64,000 nucleotides of DNA, taken from assembly GCA_024400415.1 (NCBI GenBank), contig JAKSMS010000003.1:1-64000 (forward strand), read 5' to 3'. Shown here piece by piece: positions 53,505 through 62,964 of the stretch. The notes under the pieces are model-generated. The model worked only from the letters and a program-made list of their open reading frames with translations. It was not told the origin of the DNA and did not search any database. Numbering within the stretch: the stretch's first letter is position 1; every line of letters begins with the position of its first letter. The stretch is from Bacteroidales bacterium (GTDB lineage: Bacteria > Bacteroidota > Bacteroidia > Bacteroidales > P3). The translations under genes and the position numbers were made by a program.

Positions 53505-53888
53505 ATGGCTAGAATGTCTGAATCAGAGATTACTACAATCAATACAATATCAAACGGAACTATTATCAAGGGCGACGTGACCGCTAATGGCGATTTCCGC
53601 CTGGATGGCCAGCTCGACGGCGACGTAACTATCAATGGCCGCTTAGTGGTGGGCGACTCTGGCCTTATTAATGGTAATGTTGTGTGCCAAAACGCCATCA
53701 TCATGGGTCAGGTTACCGGTAATATTTCTGTAAAGGAACTACTGTCCCTTAACTCTACCGCCAAGGTCAAAGGCGATATCCTTATCAATCAGATTGCAAT
53801 TGAGCCAGGCGCATCATTCTCCGGCACCTGCCGTATGATAGACGAGGTTCGTCGTGAGGCTCAGACCGAGCAGCAAGACAATGAATAA
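53505..53888 (+). CDS. Bactofilin (polymer-forming cytoskeletal protein)
   Basis: 127 residues. The central beta-helix is clear: short Gly-turn repeats such as GTIIKGDVTANGDFRLDGQL, DGDVTINGRLVVGDSGL, INGNVVCQNAIIMGQVTGN and SVKELLSLNSTAKVKGDIL. The unstructured tails of typical bactofilins are short here. Bactofilins form filaments tied to cell shape and cell-wall work. The kinase-like gene overlaps its 3' end by 8 bases. Confidence 0.93.
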   Translation: MARMSESEITTINTISNGTIIKGDVTANGDFRLDGQLDGDVTINGRLVVGDSGLINGNVVCQNAIIMGQVTGNISVKELLSLNSTAKVKGDILINQIAIEPGASFSGTCRMIDEVRREAQTEQQDNE

Positions 53889-54885
53889 TAGCATGGACAA
53901 AGTGCTGGATTTGTTTCAGTGCTGGGCAGGGGAACCTTGTTTGAATTGTTCCCCTATCTCTGCTAATGGATCAAATCGTCAATATTATAGGCTCACAGGC
54001 CAAAATCATAGTTGCATGGCCGCAGTAAATCCCGATTTAAGAGAGAATCGGGCTTTCTGTTATTATAGCAGGGTCTTTTTTGAAAAGGGTCTACGCGTCC
54101 CAGAGCTATATGCTGTTTCTGCTTCTGAAGATTGCTATCTTCAGCAAGATCTAGGCGATGACACACTCTATCAGCTTCTTCAAACCAAAAAGAGTCTAGG
54201 CACCCCATTTGATGATGAGGTAGTGTCGCTTTATCGACAAGTATTGTCTGATTTGGCTCATATCCAAGTGGCTGGAAAAGATGCCGATTTCAGTTATTCA
54301 TATCCAAGGCCCGATTTCGACTGGCAATCCATTCAGTGGGATTTGAACTATTTCAAATACTACTTCTTAAAGACCTCCGGCGTCGCTTTTGACGAACAGC
54401 TGCTTGAAGACGATTTCCAACAGTTGATTCATCACTTAACCGATGCCGACTGTTCGTTCTTCCTCTATCGTGACTTTCAGTCACGCAATGTGATGCTCTA
54501 TCAAGGTAAGCCTTATTATATAGATTATCAAGGCGGTAGGAGGGGGGCGGCTCAGTATGATGTTGCCAGCCTGCTCTATAGTGCCAAGTCGGAGCTGCCC
54601 GAAAAACTTCGCGATTCGTTGTTGGACTACTATGTTTCTCAACTACAAGGGCTGGTTGCGTGTGATCCTATTGCGTTCAAGGATAAGTATTATTCCTATG
54701 TTCTTGTGCGTATTCTTCAAGCAATGGGTGCTTATGGATTCAGGGGTCTATTTGAGCGTAAAGAGTATTTTTTGCAGAGCATCCCACTGGCAAAGAAGAA
54801 TCTGAAGCATCTTCTCGATACACATCCACAAGATTATATACCTTATCTTAGTGAGGTTCTCAACAAACTATGTGACACCTTATGA
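53881..54885 (+). CDS. Aminoglycoside-phosphotransferase-fold sugar kinase (AmgK-like)
   Basis: 334 residues from the ATG at 53881 (overlapping bactofilin by 8 bases); in-frame starts at 53854 and 53893 are alternatives. APH fold: NGSNRQYYRLTGQNHS (ATP loop), YLQQDLGDDTLYQLL hinge, catalytic FLYRDFQSRNVML (HGD-type D; here YRD), and YYIDYQGGRRGAAQYDVASL (DFG-type D). AmgK kinases phosphorylate the anomeric carbon of MurNAc/GlcNAc in cell-wall recycling. The substrate here is inferred from family and neighbours. It overlaps the YfcC-type transporter by 4 bases. Confidence 0.82.
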   Translation: MNNSMDKVLDLFQCWAGEPCLNCSPISANGSNRQYYRLTGQNHSCMAAVNPDLRENRAFCYYSRVFFEKGLRVPELYAVSASEDCYLQQDLGDDTLYQLLQTKKSLGTPFDDEVVSLYRQVLSDLAHIQVAGKDADFSYSYPRPDFDWQSIQWDLNYFKYYFLKTSGVAFDEQLLEDDFQQLIHHLTDADCSFFLYRDFQSRNVMLYQGKPYYIDYQGGRRGAAQYDVASLLYSAKSELPEKLRDSLLDYYVSQLQGLVACDPIAFKDKYYSYVLVRILQAMGAYGFRGLFERKEYFLQSIPLAKKNLKHLLDTHPQDYIPYLSEVLNKLCDTL

Positions 54886-56477
54886 AAAAGATTCCACATA
54901 CATTTGTCATCGTATTTTCGCTCATCCTCATTGCTGCGGCGCTTACCTGGGTGGTTCCTAGTGGAGAGTTTGTCCGCCAGCAGGAGATCGTTCAAGGTTC
55001 GACTCGCGAAGTCGTAGTTCCCAATTCATTCCATTATGTTGATGGATCTCCTCAGACGTGGCAGATATTCTCCTCGCTGTTCAACGGTTTTTGTGACAAG
55101 GCCGACATCATCATCTTTATTCTGATGGTTGGTGGCGCTTTTTGGATCCTGAATAATTCTCATGCCATCGATGTTGGAGTAATGGCATTCCTTAAGTGGG
55201 TTCAAAGGCTTACCCGCTTCCGACTCGTAAGCTTCCTCGGGGTCGATAATATCATTATCACGCTCGTCATGATTCTCTTTAGTATTTTTGGCGCCGTTTT
55301 CGGGATGAGCGAAGAGACTCTTGCATTCGTGGTAATCTTCATTCCGTTGGCCGTTTCTATGGGTTATGACTCCATTGTGGGTGTGTGCATGTGCTATGTG
55401 GCTGCCCATGTGGGTTTTGCCGGAGCTGTGCTCAATCCATTTACTGTCGGTATCGCTCAAGGTATCGCAGGACTGCCCCTGTTTTCGGGTCTGGAGTATC
55501 GATTGATCTGTTGGCTGGTACTGACAATTATCGGTATCATCTTCGTATTGTGGTATGCCCATAGAGTCAAGCGTGATCCGCATAAATCGCCAGTCTATGA
55601 TCTGGACGAATATTGGCGCAGCCGTGTCGGCGAGCAGGTTTCCCATCCCGTTCGCTATCATACCCCTACTTCGGCTTGGATTGTCTACGTGCTGGTAGGA
55701 CTTGTCTTCGTCTATCTCTCATACGCTATGCCCACCACCCAGATATCAGTCGGAAACAGTTCTTCTAATCTGGTCATCTTCCCGGTATTGGCAGTGCTCT
55801 ATGCCATCCTGGGCTGGTTTTCGGTATGCAAGAGTGTCCATTTCTTTATCATCGACTTGCTGCTCTTTACCATTCTTACATTAGTAGTCGGCGTGTTAGG
55901 CTACGGCTGGGGCGTCATGGAGATATCGTCCCTGTTCCTGGCCATGGGATTGTTGTCGGGCATAGCCGATTCTCAGAACGCCAATTCGCTAGCTAGGCTA
56001 TTTCTTGATGGATGTAAGGATATCATGTCGGCGGCTCTTGTCGTAGGCCTTGCCAGTGGAATACTATTCATCCTTAAAGACGGTCAGATTATCGACACCA
56101 TCCTCTACGGACTGACTCGTTCGCTCTCATCTTTGGGCGATGTGGCCTCGGTAGGGGTTATGTATACCTTCCAGACGCTGCTCAATGTGGTCATGCCTAG
56201 CGGCAGCGCCAAAGCGGCATTGACAATGCCGATTATGTCTCAATTCGCCGATCTCATCCAGGTGTCTCGTCAGTCTACCGTATTGGCATTCCAGTTTGGC
56301 GACGGCTTCACCAATATGCTTACCCCTACTAGCGGAGTACTGGTTGGCGTTCTTGGAATTGCCCGCATTCCTTATGCCACTTGGCTCAAGTGGGTTTGGA
56401 AGTTTATCATCGGCCTCATCCTTGTAGGATTTTTGCTGATACTGCCTACCATATTTTTCGAATTTCCAGGATTCTAA
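54882..56477 (+). CDS. YfcC-family membrane transporter (DcuC superfamily)
   Basis: 531 residues with about 12 membrane segments. It begins KKIPHTFVIVFSLILIAAAL and WVVPSGEFVRQQ, with IIIFILMVGGAFWILNNS (first hairpin), LVMPSGSAKAALTMPIM (the conserved PSGSGKA-like motif) and FTNMLTPTSGVLVGVLGIARI (second half). Family members move amino or organic acids or arginine-type compounds; the substrate is unknown. ATGA overlap with the kinase-like gene suggests the transported compound feeds it. It ends 12 bases before the RapZ-C gene. Confidence 0.85.
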   Translation: MKKIPHTFVIVFSLILIAAALTWVVPSGEFVRQQEIVQGSTREVVVPNSFHYVDGSPQTWQIFSSLFNGFCDKADIIIFILMVGGAFWILNNSHAIDVGVMAFLKWVQRLTRFRLVSFLGVDNIIITLVMILFSIFGAVFGMSEETLAFVVIFIPLAVSMGYDSIVGVCMCYVAAHVGFAGAVLNPFTVGIAQGIAGLPLFSGLEYRLICWLVLTIIGIIFVLWYAHRVKRDPHKSPVYDLDEYWRSRVGEQVSHPVRYHTPTSAWIVYVLVGLVFVYLSYAMPTTQISVGNSSSNLVIFPVLAVLYAILGWFSVCKSVHFFIIDLLLFTILTLVVGVLGYGWGVMEISSLFLAMGLLSGIADSQNANSLARLFLDGCKDIMSAALVVGLASGILFILKDGQIIDTILYGLTRSLSSLGDVASVGVMYTFQTLLNVVMPSGSAKAALTMPIMSQFADLIQVSRQSTVLAFQFGDGFTNMLTPTSGVLVGVLGIARIPYATWLKWVWKFIIGLILVGFLLILPTIFFEFPGF

Positions 56478-56489
56478 TCGTTCATAGTC

Positions 56490-56894
56490 ATGCTTACAGT
56501 AACCGTATTTAGTTTTTCTTATCGCAAAGGCATACCTGAAGACCCAACAGGAAATGGTGGCGGATTCGTCTTTGACTGCAGGGCACTTCACAACCCTGGC
56601 CGCTATGATGAGTACAAGGACCTATGTGGATTAGATGCCCCAGTGAAGGATTTTCTCGAGCGAGAAGGTGAAGTCTTCTCTATTCTCGATTCGGCCAAGA
56701 ATCTAGTCGGCCAGTCTGTGGAATGCTATCTTAGGCGAGGTTTCGAACATCTGTTGGTATCCTTCGGCTGTACTGGCGGTCAACACCGATCGGTCTATTG
56801 CGCCCAATCTCTGGGGGAGTATATCCATGCCCGCTATCCCGAAGTGGAGGTCGTCGTGGTGCATAGAGAACAGAAAAAAATGCAAAAAATGTAA
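56490..56894 (+). CDS. Stand-alone RapZ C-terminal domain protein
   Basis: 134 residues covering only the C-terminal domain of RapZ: FSYRKGIPEDPTGNGGGFV, FDCRALHNPGRYDEYKDLCG, the binding loop FGCTGGQHRSVY, and YPEVEVVVVHREQ. The N-terminal Walker-type ATPase of RapZ is absent. In E. coli this domain senses glucosamine-6-phosphate. Family members in Bacteroidetes often accompany an APH kinase, which here sits two genes upstream. A role in amino-sugar sensing is an inference. Confidence 0.85.
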   Translation: MLTVTVFSFSYRKGIPEDPTGNGGGFVFDCRALHNPGRYDEYKDLCGLDAPVKDFLEREGEVFSILDSAKNLVGQSVECYLRRGFEHLLVSFGCTGGQHRSVYCAQSLGEYIHARYPEVEVVVVHREQKKMQKM

Positions 56895-56924
56895 AAAAAG
56901 CTTCTCTATTTCCTAATTTCTTTG

Positions 56925-56932
56925 TATCTTTG
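56925..56932 (+). promoter_or_regulatory. -7 element for the 56978 gene
   Basis: TATCTTTG, 46 bases before the ATG; a T-rich stretch upstream but no exact -33 TTTG at 19-21 bases. Confidence 0.5.
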
Positions 56933-56977
56933 CAACTTGAAATTTAGTATTGATTAATATAAAAAGATTATCATAAA

Positions 56978-57649
56978 ATGAAAAAAACAATTATCGAGAT
57001 TGGCCTGGGCGTAGTGATTGTTGCCCTTGCTATTTTTTTGTATTCCAGCGTAATGGAACCTGTTAACTTCGATAACGAATTCACCAAGCGTCGCGATGCT
57101 TGTGCTGAGAAGTTGAAGTCAATCCGTACCCTCGAAGAAGCTTACAAAACCACTTATCACGTATATACCGGCAGTTTTGATACCCTTTTCAACCGCCTTA
57201 TGAACGAAGATTCTCTTCTGATTGTAGCTAAGGTTGTGAACAAGGAAGCTATTTCTCGTGATGGTGCCGACAGCATTTTCTCTGACCTCACCGAACTTGA
57301 GAAAGTAAAGAAGGGATACTTGGTGCTGACCCAGACCTATGTCAACCCAATCAAGCATCTCCGCGAAGAAGGCAAATTCACCCTCTCCGATGAAGAAATT
57401 CGCAATCTCCGCTATGTTCCTTATCCAAAGGGCGAGAAACTTCAGTTTAAACTCGAGGCTGGTGTTCGCAACTCCAATGGTCTCACCGTTCCTGTTGTTG
57501 AGTGCTCTGTAGGTCTCGACGAACTTATGAAGGATTGCGATCGTCAGCTTGTTGTCAACAAGAAGGACGAGATCGTTAAGGCAGGCCACTTCGCTGGCTG
57601 GAAGTTCGGTTCCCTTGATGAGGCAATCACCGATGGTAACTTTGAATAA
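56978..57649 (+). CDS. Single-pass membrane protein of unknown function
   Basis: 223 residues. One N-terminal membrane helix (IIEIGLGVVIVALAIFLYSS) with a short cytoplasmic start, followed by a helical stretch (RRDACAEKLKSIRTLEEAYK) and a mixed extracytoplasmic domain (FDTLFNRLMNEDSLLIVAKV; VPVVECSVGLDELMKDCDRQ). I recognise a conserved Bacteroidetes hypothetical but not a function. It is 8 bases before DUF3822, so the two are likely expressed together. Confidence 0.75.
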   Translation: MKKTIIEIGLGVVIVALAIFLYSSVMEPVNFDNEFTKRRDACAEKLKSIRTLEEAYKTTYHVYTGSFDTLFNRLMNEDSLLIVAKVVNKEAISRDGADSIFSDLTELEKVKKGYLVLTQTYVNPIKHLREEGKFTLSDEEIRNLRYVPYPKGEKLQFKLEAGVRNSNGLTVPVVECSVGLDELMKDCDRQLVVNKKDEIVKAGHFAGWKFGSLDEAITDGNFE

Positions 57650-57657
57650 TAATAAAT

Positions 57658-58479
57658 ATGTCGTATAGATTAAACACTCATATATCCTCAGATATTGATG
57701 TTCCTTCATACGAAAAAAGATTATCCATTTGTCTAAGGCCAAATGGATTTTCTTTTTCGGTGGCAACCTCTCAGTACCTTCTTGAATTTGGCCAGGCACT
57801 CCACGAGGGCGCTGCCGACATGGTTTCTCTGTCTAACGATATCAAGGCTTTGTTCCAGTCGTTAGGCATTCATCCATTCGCATTTCAAAAGGTCGAGCTT
57901 GTCGTTCCGTCTGATATGTCTACCTGGGTGCCCGACGAGCTATACGCCGAAGACCATAAGGCTCTCTACCTTAATCTTCTTTATGGTTCTGCCCCTCTTG
58001 GCAGCATGGTTTATGTCGACCCTTCTGCCGAGCTTCAGTCTCGTCAGTTGTTCGTGGCTGAAAGCGGCATGGTGACAGCCTTCAAGATCGCTCTTCCTGG
58101 CATCGTGGTCCGCTCTCAGTTCTCCAAGTTCTCCGAGTCCGATCTCCTCGATTCGCCTTCGCCTGCCATCCTGATGTATGTTCGTAGTGGCATGGTCGAT
58201 ATCCAGGTGAGCCATGCTGGCAAGATGCTCATGTCCACCTCATTCGATTTTGCAACGTCGGCAGACCTGTTGAGTATCGGTGTAGATGTGATGCAGCAGC
58301 TCCAGATTGAGACGCCTTCCACCATTCTTTGGCTGGCCGGAGAAGTTGGGCGTGACATCTATAAGGCCCTCTGCGACTATTTTCCTCAGGTGAGGCTCTA
58401 TACAGGCCGCAAACGTCAGTTCGGCAATCCCGAATTCCAGCACCTGCACACCTATCAGTTTGTCCTAAATCTTATCTAG
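57658..58479 (+). CDS. DUF3822-family protein
   Basis: 273 residues matching the Bacteroidetes-specific DUF3822 pattern: KRLSICLRPNGFSFSVAT, VELVVPSDMSTWVPDELY, and the late SADLLSIGVDVMQQLQIE and ILWLAGEVGRDIYKALCDY. The second half resembles the sugar-kinase/actin-like ASKHA fold; from memory a homologue's structure was described as actin-like. Gene order with rsmD 2 bases after is typical. Function unknown. Confidence 0.82.
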   Translation: MSYRLNTHISSDIDVPSYEKRLSICLRPNGFSFSVATSQYLLEFGQALHEGAADMVSLSNDIKALFQSLGIHPFAFQKVELVVPSDMSTWVPDELYAEDHKALYLNLLYGSAPLGSMVYVDPSAELQSRQLFVAESGMVTAFKIALPGIVVRSQFSKFSESDLLDSPSPAILMYVRSGMVDIQVSHAGKMLMSTSFDFATSADLLSIGVDVMQQLQIETPSTILWLAGEVGRDIYKALCDYFPQVRLYTGRKRQFGNPEFQHLHTYQFVLNLI

Positions 58480-58481
58480 CC

Positions 58482-59030
58482 ATGCGTATCATTGCCGGTT
58501 CTCTCAAAGGTCGTAGGCTCAACCCGCCAGCCAATCTCCCCGTTCGTCCAACCACCGATATGGCCCGCGAAAGCCTCTTCAATATCCTCAATAACTATGT
58601 TGACTACGAGGAGACTTCCGTATTGGATCTTTTTGCAGGCACGGGTGCCGTCAGCCTCGAGTTCATTTCTCGCGGTGCCCATGATGTTACCTCTATCGAT
58701 ATCAATGCCCACTGCACTGAGTTTATCAAGAAGTCGGCACAGCAGTTCTGTGTCAACAACATCCATGTGGTTCGTGCTGATGTGTTCGACCTGCTTAAGA
58801 GGAGCAACCGCAAGTTCGACCTCGTTTTTGCCGATCCTCCTTATGCCCTCGAGACCCTGCCCCAACTGCCGGAACTGATATTCGAACGCCAGCTGCTAAC
58901 CGACGATGGTATCTTCGTTCTAGAGCACCCTCGGGAGTATTCCTTTGAAGAACATCCCCATTTTTGGCAACACAGAAATTACGGCAAAGTGAATTTTACC
59001 CTTTTTGCCCAAACTCTTGATGAAGAATAA
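58482..59030 (+). CDS. rsmD: 16S rRNA (guanine(966)-N2)-methyltransferase
   Basis: 182 residues. It methylates G966 in the 30S subunit. MRIIAGSLKGRRLNPPANLP and RPTTDMARESLFNIL are hallmark N-terminal motifs; SAM site VLDLFAGTGAVSLEFISRGA; catalytic LVFADPPYALE. It starts 2 bases after DUF3822 and is followed by purC after 33. Confidence 0.96.
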   Translation: MRIIAGSLKGRRLNPPANLPVRPTTDMARESLFNILNNYVDYEETSVLDLFAGTGAVSLEFISRGAHDVTSIDINAHCTEFIKKSAQQFCVNNIHVVRADVFDLLKRSNRKFDLVFADPPYALETLPQLPELIFERQLLTDDGIFVLEHPREYSFEEHPHFWQHRNYGKVNFTLFAQTLDEE

Positions 59031-59063
59031 TTCTACTAAAAGAAAAATATAATATCCAATATT

Positions 59064-60014
59064 ATGAAAGCTGTTACCCATACCAGTATGAACCTCCCAG
59101 GCCAGAAGAGCCTCTATGTGGGCAAGGTTCGCGACGTCTACAATGTTAATGATCAGTATATGGCAATGGTCGTAACCGACCGTATTTCTGCCTTTGACGT
59201 GGTTCTCCCTAAGGGTATCCCTTACAAGGGCCAGGTGCTTAACCAGATCGCTGCCAAATTCCTGGATGCCACTTCCGACATTCTTCCCAACTGGAAGATG
59301 GCCACTCCCGACCCAATGGTGACCGTAGGACTCAAATGCGAAGGCTTCAAGGTTGAGATGATTGTTCGCGGATATCTTGCAGGTTCGGCTTGGCGCGAAT
59401 ACAAGGCTGGTGCCCGCACCCTCTGCGGTGTTCAGCTTCCTGAAGGCATGGTTGAGAATCAGAAGTTCCCAACTCCTATCGTTACCCCAACAACCAAGGC
59501 AGACGAAGGCCACGACGAGAATATCTCTCGCGAAGAGATCATTCGCACTGGTCTCGTAAGCCAGGAAGATTACGATCAGCTCGAGCGTTATGCCCTCCAG
59601 CTCTTCGCTCGTGGCACCGAGATCGCTGCAGCCCAAGGCCTTATTCTCGTTGATACCAAATACGAGTTTGGTAAACGCGACGGCAAGATCTACCTCATCG
59701 ACGAAATCCACACCCCAGACTCCTCTCGCTATTTCTACGCCGAAGGCTACGAAGAACGCCAGGCTAAAGGCGAGCGTCAGCGCCAGCTCTCCAAAGAGTT
59801 CGTTCGCGAATGGCTCATGGAAAATGGTTTCCAGGGCAAAGAGGGTCAGCAGGTTCCTGAGATGACTGACGAGATCGTGAACTCAATCACTGAGCGCTAT
59901 ATTGAACTTTATGAGCACATCACCGGCGAAAAGTTCCAGCGTGCTGAGGATTGTACCGATGTTGAAGGCCGTATCGAGAAGAACCTCAACCAGTATTTCT
60001 CCAACTTGAAGTAA
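59064..60014 (+). CDS. purC: Phosphoribosylaminoimidazole-succinocarboxamide synthase
   Basis: 316 residues. It joins aspartate to CAIR in purine synthesis. Motifs are [20 protein letters not shown], the segment [40 protein letters not shown], and the metal/ATP region [20 protein letters not shown] followed by HTPDSSRY. The length is normal for the longer bacterial form. An intrinsic terminator follows. Confidence 0.97.
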   Translation: MKAVTHTSMNLPGQKSLYVGKVRDVYNVNDQYMAMVVTDRISAFDVVLPKGIPYKGQVLNQIAAKFLDATSDILPNWKMATPDPMVTVGLKCEGFKVEMIVRGYLAGSAWREYKAGARTLCGVQLPEGMVENQKFPTPIVTPTTKADEGHDENISREEIIRTGLVSQEDYDQLERYALQLFARGTEIAAAQGLILVDTKYEFGKRDGKIYLIDEIHTPDSSRYFYAEGYEERQAKGERQRQLSKEFVREWLMENGFQGKEGQQVPEMTDEIVNSITERYIELYEHITGEKFQRAEDCTDVEGRIEKNLNQYFSNLK

Positions 60015-60032
60015 CTAGCATTACTGAATATC

Positions 60033-60072
60033 AAGGGGCCGGAAATCCATATTCCGACCTCTTCTTTTTTTT
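60033..60072 (+). terminator. Intrinsic terminator after purC
   Basis: Stem AAGGGGCCGGAA (60033-60044) / TTCCGACCTCTT (60052-60063) with one mismatch and a G-T pair, then a T tract to 60072. Confidence 0.75.
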
Positions 60073-60087
60073 GTAACATTCCGCAGT

Positions 60088-60552
60088 ATGGAAATCGAAC
60101 GAAAATTTCTAGTCCGCAGTCTTCCCGACAATCTCGACTCCTATCCCCACCGAGTCATAGAGCAAGGCTATCTGGCCACTTCGCCCACTGTCAGAGTGCG
60201 CCGCTATGGCAACGACTTCATCCTCACCGTCAAGGATCATATCGCCACCCCAGGCACTATCGTCAACCGCGAAGAGGAGTTCGCTCTCACAGCCGAGAGT
60301 TATGACCGTCTGCTTTCCAAGTGCGACGGCATCATTCTCTCCAAGACCCGCTATCGTATCCCACTCCACGATTCCCTTGTGGCAGAGCTCGATATTTTCT
60401 CTGGCGCGCATCTGGGACTCATGATAGTTGAGGTGGAATTTCCCGATGTGGAATCTGCGCTCGCTTTTGAGCCTCCTTGCTGGTTTGGCGACGATGTCAG
60501 CCATAAGCCCGAGTATCGTAACTCATACCTGGCCTCACACAAGTCCAAGTAG
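60088..60552 (+). CDS. CYTH-domain protein (triphosphatase-like)
   Basis: 154 residues, one CYTH domain: EIERKFLV at the N-terminus (the ExExK motif), RVRRYGNDFILTVKD, REEEFALTAESYD, KTRYRIPLHDSLVAELDIFS and LMIVEVEFPDVE (paired acidic strands). All alternating charged residues for metal and triphosphate binding are present. Known members hydrolyse tripolyphosphate or thiamine triphosphate, or make cAMP; short bacterial ones mostly act as inorganic triphosphatases. It ends at a shared hairpin. Confidence 0.9.
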   Translation: MEIERKFLVRSLPDNLDSYPHRVIEQGYLATSPTVRVRRYGNDFILTVKDHIATPGTIVNREEEFALTAESYDRLLSKCDGIILSKTRYRIPLHDSLVAELDIFSGAHLGLMIVEVEFPDVESALAFEPPCWFGDDVSHKPEYRNSYLASHKSK

Positions 60553-60580
60553 GGGAGGTACCGCCGCCATTAACCTAATG

Positions 60581-60614
60581 AAAAAAAGGGGAACGCAGTC
60601 GCGTTCCCTTTTTT
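60581..60614. terminator. Bidirectional terminator between CYTH gene and groEL
   Basis: AAAAAAAGGGGAACGC and GCGTTCCCTTTTTT form a stem around loop AGTC (one bulged G). T tracts exist on both strands, so it can end both converging genes. Confidence 0.85.
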
Positions 60615-60637
60615 CATTATCTATAGTCGGCAGTTTC

Positions 60638-62278
<1,641 letters not shown>

Positions 62279-62331
62279 TCAAGTTTTAGTGGGTTCTTTA
62301 GTAAAGTCTTTTTCTGAGCTCAATCTCTTCT

Positions 62332-62604
62332 TTAGCCGATGATGGCGTAGATGTCGCTCTCTTTCATGATCATATAGGTGGTTCCGTCGAGGGTGATCTC
62401 CGTACCGCTATATTTGCCGTACAGTACCTGGTCGCCAACCTTCACGGTCATCTCGTGATCCTTGGTGCCGTTGCCCATTGCGATAACGGTGCCACGCTGT
62501 GGTTTCTCTTTTGCTGTGTCTGGGATAATGATTCCTGAAGCGGTTTTCTGCTCAGCCTCTGCTGGCTGAATGAGAACGCGATCTGCCAATGGTTTGATGT
62601 TCAT
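62332..62604 (-). CDS. groS: Co-chaperonin GroES
   Basis: 90 residues from ATG at 62604 ([20 protein letters not shown]); an in-frame upstream ATG at 62664 would add 20 unlikely residues. The mobile loop is [20 protein letters not shown] and [14 protein letters not shown] is the conserved core. It caps the GroEL ring. Confidence 0.98.
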   Translation of the reverse strand: MNIKPLADRVLIQPAEAEQKTASGIIIPDTAKEKPQRGTVIAMGNGTKDHEMTVKVGDQVLYGKYSGTEITLDGTTYMIMKESDIYAIIG

Positions 62605-62676
62605 AGTTCGAATATTTTTAAATGTTATTAATTCATTAATTAGATTCTTGTGCCACTCGTGCACACCTATATTAGT

Positions 62677-62692
62677 ATCAACTCACGTGCCA
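62677..62692 (-). promoter_or_regulatory. Sigma-54-like promoter for groESL (possible)
   Basis: On the reverse strand, TGGCACGTGAGTTGAT has the GG at -24 and GA (instead of GC) at -12, with the usual 10-base spacing. The rest agrees with TGGCACG-N4-TTGC. It is 73 bases from groES. TGACA/TGGCA words upstream could be activator sites. One mismatch lies in a key base, so this is tentative. Confidence 0.35.
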
Positions 62693-62876
62693 CTCCCCAT
62701 TCTTGCTCCTTTTACTGCCACTTTATCCGTGTCGGGTCTGCCATTGTCATTTCGACGCCATTCGTTTCTGCCAAAATGTCATTCCTCTCCATGGCAGAGT
62801 CTGTCATTATTTGCACCTCATTTGCTACCAGGCAAAGTCCGTTTCCAAAAATGTAACAAAAATGCAACCGCATATT

Positions 62877-62908
62877 TTTGGTCAGTTCGGCACGAGGTTG
62901 TACCTTTG
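62877..62908 (+). promoter_or_regulatory. Bacteroidetes-type promoter for the Na/Pi cotransporter gene
   Basis: TTTG (62877-62880), 20 bases, TACCTTTG (62901-62908). It predicts a leader of about 50 bases. Confidence 0.75.
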
Positions 62909-62964
62909 CATTTGAAAAAAACATTCGTGAATTTAATAACTAGTTGAAAAATATATAATTGCTT

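Larger units (their letters stand above)
62605..62964. other. Divergent intergenic region groES / Na-Pi cotransporter
   Basis: 360 bases between divergent starts. It holds a consensus forward promoter, a reverse sigma-54-like element, and repeated TGCCA/TGTCA words between 62711 and 62805. No inverted repeat of the CIRCE type (TTAGCACTC-N9-GAGTGCTAA) is present. No gene was seen. Confidence 0.6.

Noticed and set aside
62605..62964. CIRCE operator at groES
   Set aside because: No TTAGCACTC-N9-GAGTGCTAA sequence found.
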